Made by a program: the position numbers and the translations under genes. This document shows, piece by piece, positions 18,406 to 25,536 of a DNA stretch of 32,440 bases. Each line of letters opens with the position of its first letter. The stretch's first letter is position 1. This stretch comes from Promethearchaeota archaeon (lineage in GTDB: Archaea; Asgardarchaeota; Lokiarchaeia; Sigyniarchaeales; SOKP01), in assembly GCA_018238625.1 (NCBI GenBank), contig JABCSY010000045.1:1-32440 (forward strand), in the 5' to 3' direction. The notes under the pieces were generated by a model, which was not told the origin of the DNA, searched no databases, and worked only from the letters and a program-made list of their open reading frames with translations.

Positions 18406-18593
18406 CTTTTTTCAAACCTTTTCTTAAATTCCTCTTTGAAATATATAATGCGATATTTCCCATACTTATCAATTAAAGAAAATTTTGGCGGTTTAGGGTT
18501 AATTAATTTGCCACCGCAATATCTACATTTAGATTCTGGATTAAGCAATCCATATCTACTGCAATCGCTACATTTTTGGAGGTATTTTGTCAA
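18402..18593 (-). CDS. nop10: Nop10, H/ACA RNP protein
   Basis: A 63-residue component of the H/ACA guide RNP that makes pseudouridine in rRNA. The N-terminal zinc ribbon KCSDCSRYGLL ... KCRYCGGKL is followed by NPKPPKFSLIDKYGKYRI, the conserved PPxFSxxDxYGxYR segment. The start is TTG 18593; no ATG gives the family N-terminus. It lies 30 nt downstream of aIF2-alpha on the same strand, the usual archaeal couple. Confidence 0.95.
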   Translation of the reverse strand: MTKYLQKCSDCSRYGLLNPESKCRYCGGKLINPKPPKFSLIDKYGKYRIIYFKEEFKKRFEKS

Positions 18594-18623
18594 CTTTATT
18601 ACAATTCTCTGTTTAATTAGGTA

Positions 18624-19448
18624 TTAATCTCGTATAAACTCAAATTTTCCGTTATTTTGTAGTGTTACTTTCTCAAGAACCTCTAGTGTACCTGATAGGA
18701 TATTTTCTGCGTCTAGATAGTCTTTAGAGACTATTTCTAATCTATAAAACGGCGCTCCTATATAAGATAAAGTTAACTTTCTCGTCTCCATTGGAGTTTC
18801 AATTAAGTTTATAACTTCATTCAACGTATCTTTAATTTTGTCTATACCATCTCCACTTGTGTTAACAAGTTTTAATTTTCCAATTATACTTACTGTGGAG
18901 ACCTCAACGTTCTCATCAACAATTTTCAAGAACGCTCGTTTGACATCTTCGGGAATGTTTTCAAGATCGGCTAAAATTTCTTTTCCTTCTTCTTTAAGAG
19001 CTTCAACCGCTTCTTGGTAAAAATCAAACTGTTCTTTTATAGGCCAGCCAATGAGCTCGTAAGCTTCCTTCATACTTATATTTATGCCCTCTGTTTCCGT
19101 TAAAAACTGCAGTAAATTTTCGTATTTATTTGCGTATTTATGTTCTTTTACTATCAGAGCTTTTTGGGCAGAATTTACTCGTCTTAACGATAAATCAATC
19201 TGTCCCTTATCAGGGACAACTTTTACAACTCTTAATACGATTCTTTGGTTTATTCTCACTATGCTCCTAATGTTCTTAACCCATCTGCTCGAAATCTCAC
19301 TAATATGTATCATTCCTCTTGCGCATTCTTCTGAAGGTAAGCCATCGAAATCAGGTAGATCCACGTAAATATACTGGTGTTGAATGTCGACAACACGACC
19401 CATAATAAAAGCGCCTTCTCGAGGAAACGGGAGTTTATTCTTTACCAT
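18624..19448 (-). CDS. eif2a: Translation initiation factor aIF2 alpha subunit
   Basis: The alpha subunit of the aIF2 heterotrimer that delivers initiator tRNA. 274 residues: an N-terminal S1 domain (GAFIMGRVVDIQHQYIYVDL, ARGMIHISEISSRWVKNIRS, GQIDLSLRRVN), a helical middle domain (YELIGWPIKEQFDFYQEAVE), and a C-terminal alpha-beta domain that contacts the gamma subunit (KLTLSYIGAPFYRLEIVSKD). It is upstream of nop10 in one transcription unit. L44e and S27e, its usual neighbours, are about 10.7 kb away on the other strand. Confidence 0.97.
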   Translation of the reverse strand: MVKNKLPFPREGAFIMGRVVDIQHQYIYVDLPDFDGLPSEECARGMIHISEISSRWVKNIRSIVRINQRIVLRVVKVVPDKGQIDLSLRRVNSAQKALIVKEHKYANKYENLLQFLTETEGINISMKEAYELIGWPIKEQFDFYQEAVEALKEEGKEILADLENIPEDVKRAFLKIVDENVEVSTVSIIGKLKLVNTSGDGIDKIKDTLNEVINLIETPMETRKLTLSYIGAPFYRLEIVSKDYLDAENILSGTLEVLEKVTLQNNGKFEFIRD

Positions 19449-19615
19449 AATATCTATTAGATTTTTTGAATATTATTTTGTTTTATAATAGTTAAATAAC
19501 AAATTATGACTTTTTACTTTTATTATCTTATTTGATAAAAAAGTTTATTTTTTTATCTTATCTTTTCAAATATACCATAAATATAATTTAAAATCGTTCC
19601 TTAAGTGATCTAAAA

Positions 19616-20092
19616 ATACCTAACTGGATAGTCCATAATAAGTGGGCAAAAATAGCGGGAATAGACGAATTAGTCGCGAATGTCGTCGATAGGAACATTG
19701 ACTACGGGACTACTTGGGCGTTTAATTCGAATAATAACGACCCTGACAACGACGAAGAAAGCGCTATCGTCAAACAACTAAAGTTCTTTCATCAAAAAGA
19801 TTTGGAAAAAAAATATAGCGATAAGAACTTGTACGTAAAAGCTTTTTACTTGCATCACCTGTTAGATTATTTTAGAGAAACTCGCTTTGATATTTATGAT
19901 ATTGACCTAATTTTTGATAAATTCCTGCAAGAAAAAGTTAAAACTCAAATGGTAAATAATAAAGGGAAAGAAATCAATTTCCAAACCGAAATTAACCAAA
20001 TTTTCGATCTTTTAAAAAAAAATAAAAGAGAATTATATTCCGATCTAAGAGGGGAATACTTAACAAAGTTAGATAATAAAAAAGAACAATGA
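19616..20092 (+). CDS. Unrecognised conserved-looking protein with probable ATA start
   Basis: The frame is open from 19592 to the stop at 20092, but the first ATG/GTG/TTG is TTG 19802, deep inside it. A GTGATC sequence at 19605-19610, an ideal archaeal ribosome site, lies 5 nt before ATA 19616, and the sequence from there reads PNWIVHNKWAKIAGIDELVA, which looks like a natural protein start. The full protein has about 158 residues: NVVDRNIDYGTTWAF, an Asn/Asp-rich stretch, then VKAFYLHHLLDYFRETRFDI and YDIDLIFDKFL, and a Lys-rich end. The early H/W and the later HHLLDYF recall metal-dependent helical hydrolases, a weak idea. I do not recognise the family. Confidence 0.72.
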   Translation: MPNWIVHNKWAKIAGIDELVANVVDRNIDYGTTWAFNSNNNDPDNDEESAIVKQLKFFHQKDLEKKYSDKNLYVKAFYLHHLLDYFRETRFDIYDIDLIFDKFLQEKVKTQMVNNKGKEINFQTEINQIFDLLKKNKRELYSDLRGEYLTKLDNKKEQ

Positions 20093-20255
20093 ACTTATGA
20101 CATAGTACTTTAACCAAGTGCTTCCCTCAGAAATATAACTTTAATTTATAGTAAAAAATAAATATTCAATATCATTAAGGTAGTTATCATTTAATCTATA
20201 AATGTACAATTCAAAATTAATTTTTAAAAAAAATAAGTTAGGAAATTGATTAAAA

Positions 20256-21566
20256 ATGCCTACAGATAAAAAACATTTAAATTTAGTCATAATTGGGCAC
20301 ATAGATCACGGAAAGAGCACATTGATGGGCGCCATGCTCATTAAAAGCGGTGCTGTTTCAGATAGAGAGGCGCGGGAACTAGAAAAATTAGCAAAAGAAT
20401 TCGATAGAGAATCTTGGTCGTACGCTTATGTGTTTGACCGATTGAAAGAGGAAAGACAACGGGGTATTACCATTGATTTAGCGTTTCGAAAGTTTGAAAC
20501 AAAAACAAAATATTTTACCATAATTGACGCACCTGGACACGCAGATTTCGTAAAGAACATGATTACGGGCGCATCTCAAGCGGACGCAGCCATCTTAGTA
20601 ATTTCTGGAAAAAAAGGTGAAATGGAAGTTGGTATTGCCGCAAATGGCCAAACTCGAGAACACGCTTACTTGGCACAGACTTTAGGTGTTAAACAATTAG
20701 TCGTTGCTGTCAATAAAGCAGATGTCTACGATTATAGCGAAGCCCGTTATAACGAAGTGAAAGACGCGGCCTCTGAGCTTTTGAAGAGCATTGGTTTCCC
20801 CGTCAAAAAGATTCCATTCGTTCCAGTTTCGGGCATAAAAGCCGAGAATTTAACGGAGAAAACCGATAAACTTCCTTGGTATGACGGTCCAACCTTACTT
20901 GAAGCAATAGACAACTTTGAAATACCTCCTAAACCTACTAACAAACCCTTAAGAGTTCCTATCCAGGACGCTTATTCAATTAAGGGTACAGGAGTCGTTC
21001 CTGTTGGACGAGTAGAAACTGGCGTATTAAAGAAAAACGATAAAATTGTAATCATGCCTACGGGCTTTCAAGGCGAAATAAGAAGCATCGAAATGCATCA
21101 CGAAGAACAAGATCAAGCTGAACCCGGTGATAATATCGGATTTAGCATTAGAGGTATTGCAATGGCAGATGTGGGGCGCGGCGATGTAATGGGTCATCCG
21201 AGCGATGTTCCAACGGTAATTACCCCAAAAGGGAACTGGACGGGACAGATTATTGTTATTTGGCATCCAACCGTAATTGCTCAAGGATATACCCCCGTTG
21301 TTCACGCTCATACGGCTCAAGTAGCTGCAAGGTTCACCGAACTGATTAAAAAGCTAGATCAGAAGACTGGTGCTGTGATCGAAGACAATCCAAAATTCCT
21401 CAAAAGAAACGAAGCTGCGATCGTTAAATTACAACCGATTAAAAAGCTCTGTATTGAAAAATACGAAGACTTCCCCGAACTTGGAAGGTTTGCGGTAAGG
21501 GACATGGGCCGAACTGCATGTGTGGGGATTGTTAAGGACTTAGTGCCAGGGGAAGAAGAGGAATAA
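20256..21566 (+). CDS. tuf: Translation elongation factor EF-1 alpha
   Basis: The GTPase that brings aminoacyl-tRNA to the ribosome. 436 residues: GHIDHGKST P-loop (about 14-22; most relatives have GHVDHGKS), RGITIDLAF, DAPGHADFVKNM, NKADV, then the two beta-barrel domains ending RFAVRDMGRTACVGIVKDL. The segment KGEMEVGIAANGQTREHAYL carries the roughly 11-residue insertion characteristic of TACK/Asgard archaea and eukaryotes, absent from euryarchaea. The acidic end EEEE is slightly longer than usual. It stands apart from the rps12-rps7 cluster and has its own AT-rich promoter region. Confidence 0.98.
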   Translation: MPTDKKHLNLVIIGHIDHGKSTLMGAMLIKSGAVSDREARELEKLAKEFDRESWSYAYVFDRLKEERQRGITIDLAFRKFETKTKYFTIIDAPGHADFVKNMITGASQADAAILVISGKKGEMEVGIAANGQTREHAYLAQTLGVKQLVVAVNKADVYDYSEARYNEVKDAASELLKSIGFPVKKIPFVPVSGIKAENLTEKTDKLPWYDGPTLLEAIDNFEIPPKPTNKPLRVPIQDAYSIKGTGVVPVGRVETGVLKKNDKIVIMPTGFQGEIRSIEMHHEEQDQAEPGDNIGFSIRGIAMADVGRGDVMGHPSDVPTVITPKGNWTGQIIVIWHPTVIAQGYTPVVHAHTAQVAARFTELIKKLDQKTGAVIEDNPKFLKRNEAAIVKLQPIKKLCIEKYEDFPELGRFAVRDMGRTACVGIVKDLVPGEEEE

Positions 21567-21576
21567 AGATTTAACC

Positions 21577-21591
21577 TTTTTTGCTTTTTTT
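21577..21591 (+). terminator. T-rich terminator after EF-1 alpha
   Basis: T6-GC-T7 begins 11 nt after the stop codon, and further T-rich tracts follow up to about 21630. This is a typical archaeal terminator pattern behind a strongly expressed gene. Confidence 0.6.
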
Positions 21592-21734
21592 ATTTATATC
21601 TAATTTTATTTATTTTTTCATTTTTTCTAATTAATCTGATTATAAGATTTCATATTATGTGAATATTATTTTCATTTTTGAACAATTGCTTGCCTTTTCT
21701 AATTAAGGTAATTTTAGATTAGGAAGGGTTAATA

Positions 21735-22211
21735 TTGTTTTCTACAAAGAAAAAGATTTGTTTTATTGGAAATGGAGGTGTAGGTAAAACCTCGTTGTTA
21801 TCATTATTACAGGGAAGGGAAGTCCAAGAGGAAAGAATTCCTACGGTGGGATTAGAAGTAGAAGACTCCATTTTGAACGGTAAAAATTGCTCAATATGGG
21901 ATTTAGGCGGGCAGAAAAGGTTCAAGTTCATGTGGCAGGATTTCTTGAAAGGTGCCGGTTTAGCCGTTATAGTATGCGATTCAACCGAGAAAAACGTAAA
22001 ACAAACTAAGGAGATTTACGATAGATTTGAACGTACTTTAGGGACCAAAATTATTGCCATCGCGAATAAGCAAGACTTGCCTGGGAGATTAAGTGCTCAA
22101 GAAATTCAGAAGAGGTTAGGAGGGCTAAAAACGTATGGAATGTCTGCTATTCGACCTGAATTGCGCGAAAGGATGAAAGAAATTTTAGAATACGAGATAG
22201 CTACTTTTTAA
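21735..22211 (+). CDS. Arf-like small GTPase
   Basis: 158 residues forming a minimal Ras-superfamily G domain. G1 is GNGGVGKT (12-19), the G2 threonine is in RIPTVGLEVE (T37), G3 is WDLGGQ (55-60), the Arf/G-alpha form rather than the Ras DTAGQ, G4 is NKQD (111-114) followed by LPG as in Arf proteins, and G5 is SAI (137-139). It lacks the N-terminal amphipathic helix and Gly2 of eukaryotic Arf and has no C-terminal Cys box. Start TTG 21735, with GGAAGGG upstream; the in-frame ATA just before is another option. Such GTPases are a hallmark of Asgard genomes. Confidence 0.9.
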   Translation: MFSTKKKICFIGNGGVGKTSLLSLLQGREVQEERIPTVGLEVEDSILNGKNCSIWDLGGQKRFKFMWQDFLKGAGLAVIVCDSTEKNVKQTKEIYDRFERTLGTKIIAIANKQDLPGRLSAQEIQKRLGGLKTYGMSAIRPELRERMKEILEYEIATF

Positions 22212-22231
22212 AATATGTTCTACAGAAAGCT

Positions 22232-22792
22232 TTATAAGGCTTTTCCTATTATGTGAGCTAGTCGAACTGGCTCAGGTATTTTTGAATCAACGCATAATTT
22301 TTTAAGCAAGGATTCTACCTCAGCAAATCGAATCCCTTTAGAATGAAAATAAATTTTGGAGATTCCCCCTGCCGTTTCAATAAAAGTTTCATATAAATTA
22401 CCTGCATTAACTATATTTTGAAGTTTTTCTTTATAGCGATTAGGAAAATTCTTAACAATCGCTTTTTTGACAGCTTTAAGATCGACTTTTCTTTCGGTTA
22501 TAGCTACGATTGGTTTGCTCATTCGCCTGTAAATTTCCTCTAAATCAATAATGTTAAATCCGCCGAAAGTAATTGTGTCAGTTAAAATGTATTGAACATG
22601 TTTTTCGTTTCGTTTAGCAAGTTCGATCAAAACATCTGTAGCGTCGTTTCCATCAATGGTTATTTCTTTTTTAACCATGCTTACCATCCTAACGCCTTGA
22701 CAGACGATCCCAATTAAATCTGTAGTTTTAGAACGTGATTTAAGGTTAAATCTTGCATCGTCAAATCCAATTGTTATTGGAAAGTCCTTCAT
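22232..22792 (-). CDS. DUF99 family protein (endonuclease V-like)
   Basis: 186 residues matching archaeal DUF99: an N-terminal ITIGFDDARF, LIGIVCQGVRMVSMVKKEIT, the conserved YILTDTITFGGFNIIDLEEI, and MSKPIVAITERKVD, ending in EPVRLAHIIGKAL. The family is related in fold to endonuclease V, with an aspartate near the first strand; a nuclease role is not proven. It is the last gene of the Csl4-RpoL operon: its start lies 2 nt after the stop of the upstream gene, so the two are likely coupled. Confidence 0.87.
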   Translation of the reverse strand: MKDFPITIGFDDARFNLKSRSKTTDLIGIVCQGVRMVSMVKKEITIDGNDATDVLIELAKRNEKHVQYILTDTITFGGFNIIDLEEIYRRMSKPIVAITERKVDLKAVKKAIVKNFPNRYKEKLQNIVNAGNLYETFIETAGGISKIYFHSKGIRFAEVESLLKKLCVDSKIPEPVRLAHIIGKAL

Positions 22793-22794
22793 GC

Positions 22795-23247
22795 TTAATT
22801 CTCAGGTAGGAATTTTTTAATGTGATTTAAAAGCTTTGTGAACGCAATCCTGGCGCTTTCTATCTCGATATGCCTTTCGTATAAATCTCCTGTAAGAGAA
22901 TCCAAAAGGAAATCTATAATTTCTTTTATCGCCATTTTTTCACTAATCCAGATGTAAGCAATAATAGCTTCAACGGTGTCTGCGAGATCGTGAGCATCTG
23001 CTCTGTTTTTCGAAAAACTTTTCATATTTGCGTTTTTTAAAGCTTCTGCCAAAATTGTTTTGCTTACTTTCTTACCCGTTCGAATAATTTTATTATTTTT
23101 GTTATTACGAGTTAAATACATGGATTTAGCAACCGAGTAAGTAAGATTAACGATACTATCTCCGATTTTAGCTAACCCTTTATCAGTTCCTATGGATCTT
23201 TGGGTAAGATTAAGGTTTAAATCTTTTAATAAAAAAATATCTGCCAT
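22795..23247 (-). CDS. RNase III-like helical protein
   Basis: 150 residues, all-helical. KGLAKIGDSIVNLTYSVAKS resembles the first RNase III-type helix, GKKVSKTILAEALKNANMKS the middle, and ADAHDLADTVEAIIAYIWIS has the spaced acidic residues (D..D..E) of the RNase III active-site helix. No double-stranded RNA-binding domain follows. It may be an archaeal mini-RNase III, acting in RNA processing as its neighbours Csl4 and RpoL suggest. The assignment rests on these motif shapes. Confidence 0.55.
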   Translation of the reverse strand: MADIFLLKDLNLNLTQRSIGTDKGLAKIGDSIVNLTYSVAKSMYLTRNNKNNKIIRTGKKVSKTILAEALKNANMKSFSKNRADAHDLADTVEAIIAYIWISEKMAIKEIIDFLLDSLTGDLYERHIEIESARIAFTKLLNHIKKFLPEN

Positions 23248-23306
23248 TAAGAATAGATGATCAGTAATTTCTTAAAAACTTTTCATAAAACTGAAAAAAA
23301 GATTCA

Positions 23307-23825
23307 TTACATAAGTTTTTTAAATAATTTCTGTGTTTCATCAACTTCATTTCTCAAAGAATCTATTCCTTTGAGAAAGACTTTTTTTAATTTGTATCCG
23401 TCTTCGAGTCTAATAAAAATCTGAGGCGGGGATATGGCTATTTCCGTAATTTTATAAGCCGCAGCAATAACCCCTTCGATCGTTAACAAATGTTTCACAA
23501 AGATATTACAAAAACCATGCGATTGACCTTCAAGGGTTAATGTATAATCGTTGTCACCTGGACCATTAATAACATTTAATTTTAATATTGTGTGTTCTGG
23601 TAGTTCTGGAGCTTGTTCTACTTCTTCTTCTTCTTCGCCTTCTTCTTCCGATTCACCTTTTTCAGTCTTCTCAAATGTTTCTGCAAGAGGTGTCTCGTCC
23701 TTTTTTCCAGATTCATTTGATACTTCGGGGTAATGGCTATCTATATCTTCCTTGTCAAATAAATCTTCTTTAATGTTTTCAAGATCGCTATCTTCTTCCT
23801 TTGGTTCAATTTTTTTTTTTGCCAT
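23307..23825 (-). CDS. rpoL: RNA polymerase subunit L (Rpo11) with long acidic N-terminal extension
   Basis: The C-terminal about 95 residues are RpoL: HTILKLNVINGPGDNDYTLT, LEGQSHGFCNIFVKHLLTIE, a YKITEIAISPPQIFIR strand pair and a final helix. RpoL pairs with RpoD in the assembly platform. The first about 75 residues are a low-complexity, Glu/Asp/Ser/Lys-rich tail (for instance EKGESEEEGEEEEEVEQAPE) not present in ordinary RpoL of about 90-110 residues. The ATG at 23825 is followed by MAKKKIEPKEED, so the extension is part of the ORF; no ATG lies near the core start. Confidence 0.88.
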   Translation of the reverse strand: MAKKKIEPKEEDSDLENIKEDLFDKEDIDSHYPEVSNESGKKDETPLAETFEKTEKGESEEEGEEEEEVEQAPELPEHTILKLNVINGPGDNDYTLTLEGQSHGFCNIFVKHLLTIEGVIAAAYKITEIAISPPQIFIRLEDGYKLKKVFLKGIDSLRNEVDETQKLFKKLM

Positions 23826-23917
23826 CTATACTCTACCAAAATCTGTGAATCTAATTTCTCTAATTTAGAATTAAATAAATGTTTTTTGGTTTTAAAACGC
23901 CAAAAAGACAAGCAATT

Positions 23918-24139
23918 TTATAAATATCGATTAGCTAACTCTTTTAACCTTTCAGTTGCTAAATATTGGAGGTCTTTAGGGCCAAATAATGAGATTTTTA
24001 TTGAATTTCCATCAACTGTACAGTTTAGGGTAAGATAATTTATTTTTTTTTGAACTTCTTCAAGAAATTTAACAGTGTTATTTAACTCCCCATTCGAATT
24101 GTAAAAGTGTATTACTTTTCTTCCACCACGGCTACCCAA
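23918..24139 (-). CDS. Small unrecognised protein between csl4 and rpoL
   Basis: 73 residues starting at TTG 24139 (an upstream AAAGGT could be its ribosome site). It begins MGSRGGRKVIHFYNSNGELN and ends FGPKDLQYLATERLKELANR. The pattern is a short strand, a helix, two strands (LTLNCTVDGNSIKISLF) and a final helix, an alpha-beta layout reminiscent of KEOPS Pcc1-like small proteins, but I cannot confirm this. It lies 29 nt after csl4 and 92 nt before rpoL on the same strand, so a role in RNA metabolism is suggested by context only. Confidence 0.6.
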   Translation of the reverse strand: MGSRGGRKVIHFYNSNGELNNTVKFLEEVQKKINYLTLNCTVDGNSIKISLFGPKDLQYLATERLKELANRYL

Positions 24140-24168
24140 GAATAAAACCTTTAAAAATTATTTAATTT

Positions 24169-24765
24169 TTAATATCTTAAGTTTTCAGTTACATTTCCGT
24201 AATCGTCTGCTAATTTTCTACTTTCAAGACTTCCACATCTGGGACATCTTAACCTATCTAGCCCTATTTTCTTAAGAGATGTTCCACAAATTATGCAATC
24301 AGCATGAATAACTCCAAAATTTCTTCCAGACGTACTTAGTTTATATTCGTTATAATTCTGCTCAATTACTTTTGCTCGAATAATATCGGTGGTTTGAAAA
24401 GCATCTGCGATCTTCTCGATGTATTTTTTAGATATCTGGGAAACGTGAATATTTCCAAAATGAGAGCTATTAAAATGAATTTTTCCATTGATTGTATGAA
24501 AATTCATGCCCACAGAATACTGTCTTAAAAACAAAGCTGTCCCAATTACCCGATCGCCAACCTTTACTGTTTTTCGATTTTCGTCTTGATGATCCCTTAC
24601 TTCTATTAATCTTCTGTTCGTATCAATATTGATTACTCCAGTTTTTGATGCAATAATTTGACCATCTTTTACATAAGTAGACTGTTTATCGGGTAAAAAT
24701 TCTTCTACAACACCTAAATATTGACCCGTAAGAACGATTTCTTTATTTTTCGCTGATTCTTTCAT
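24169..24765 (-). CDS. csl4: Exosome subunit Csl4
   Basis: An RNA-binding cap protein of the archaeal exosome. 198 residues from ATG 24765 (a TTG at 24777 is in frame but less likely). The N-terminal domain begins VLTGQYLGVVEEFLPDKQST; a central S1 domain has VKVGDRVIGTALFLRQYSVG and FGNIHVSQISKKYIEK; the C-terminal zinc ribbon is ADCIICGTSLKKIGLDRLRC then PRCGS. Csl4 near rpoL is an established archaeal neighbourhood. It diverges from the METTL5-like methylase gene with about 116 nt between them. Confidence 0.95.
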   Translation of the reverse strand: MKESAKNKEIVLTGQYLGVVEEFLPDKQSTYVKDGQIIASKTGVINIDTNRRLIEVRDHQDENRKTVKVGDRVIGTALFLRQYSVGMNFHTINGKIHFNSSHFGNIHVSQISKKYIEKIADAFQTTDIIRAKVIEQNYNEYKLSTSGRNFGVIHADCIICGTSLKKIGLDRLRCPRCGSLESRKLADDYGNVTENLRY

Positions 24766-24881
24766 AACTTTTAACAAAAATCTTTTAATTTCCCTATTAA
24801 ATTATAGTTAATTAAAACAATTAAGTTTTTTCATAATTTTTCATAAATAAAATTATAGCGTGGATATTTTAGGCGATTGAG

Positions 24882-25520
24882 ATTAATAAAAAAGGTTTAA
24901 TATCGTTAGTTCAACAAACAGAAGTATTTTCTAATCCCAAAATCGAGTTAGAGCAATATTGCACTGACGCGAAAAGTGCGGTAGACATCATATATTTTGC
25001 GGGAGTCGAATTTAACGACATTAAAAACCGATTAATATTCGATCTCGGCGCAGGAACGGGCAGGCTATCGATCTCTTGCGCGTACCTTCAAGCTAAGTAT
25101 GTTTTAAGCCTTGATATAGATTTGGATGCGATAAGTGTTTTAAAACGAAATGTTAGAAATTTGGATCTAGACGCTGTAATTATACCCGTTTGTGCTGACA
25201 TTAATAGGTTTGAAATCTCAACGCAATTACTTTCTAAAGAGTTAAAAATCACGACAATTATGAATCCACCTTTCGGAGTGCAAAAAAAAACCGCGGATAG
25301 ATTTTTTTTACAAAAAGCTTTTGCTTTTTCGGATGTAGTTTATTCAATTCATTTAGCTAATGAAAAAGTTCATAATTTTATCTCTAAATTTGTAAGCTCA
25401 AAAAACTGGACAGTCAATTACGTATTACCGTTTAATTTAGTTTTAGAAAGGTCTTTTCCGTTCCACACAAAAAAAACAAAAAAAGTTGCAGTAAATGTTT
25501 ATAGATTTATCAAAAATTAA
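24882..25520 (+). CDS. METTL5-like RNA methyltransferase, probable ATT start
   Basis: A SAM-dependent predicted RNA methylase (COG2263/METTL5 type). The frame from 24873 reads NKKGLISLVQQTEVFSNPKI then ELEQYCTDAKSAVDIIYFAG, the SAM-binding FDLGAGTGRLSISCAYL, SLDIDLDAISVLKRN and the catalytic NPPFG at about residue 123. The family needs its ELEQY/DLGAGTG parts, yet the first ATG/GTG/TTG is TTG 25122, which would remove the SAM motif. A stop at 24870-24872 leaves only ATT 24876 or ATT 24882 near the natural N-terminus; GGCGAT at 24872-24877 may be a weak ribosome site. About 212 residues, normal for the family. Confidence 0.85.
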   Translation: MNKKGLISLVQQTEVFSNPKIELEQYCTDAKSAVDIIYFAGVEFNDIKNRLIFDLGAGTGRLSISCAYLQAKYVLSLDIDLDAISVLKRNVRNLDLDAVIIPVCADINRFEISTQLLSKELKITTIMNPPFGVQKKTADRFFLQKAFAFSDVVYSIHLANEKVHNFISKFVSSKNWTVNYVLPFNLVLERSFPFHTKKTKKVAVNVYRFIKN

Positions 25521-25536
25521 AAAAAAATAGACTTAA

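Noticed and set aside
18436..18627. Plus-strand ORF opposite nop10
   Set aside because: Nop10 on the minus strand has the zinc ribbon and the YGKYR motif; the plus frame has none.
20104..20122. Imperfect hairpin AGTACTT/AAGTGCT before EF-1 alpha
   Set aside because: Only about 7 bp with a G-U pair and a 5-nt loop, no adjacent T-run; too weak to call a terminator or riboswitch.
23551..23773. Ser/Leu-rich plus-strand ORFs opposite rpoL
   Set aside because: They arise from the GAA/GAG-rich acidic tail of rpoL read antisense; low-complexity shadows.
25122..25520. Methylase gene starting at TTG 25122
   Set aside because: That start would remove the SAM-binding motif, which is encoded in the same open frame upstream.
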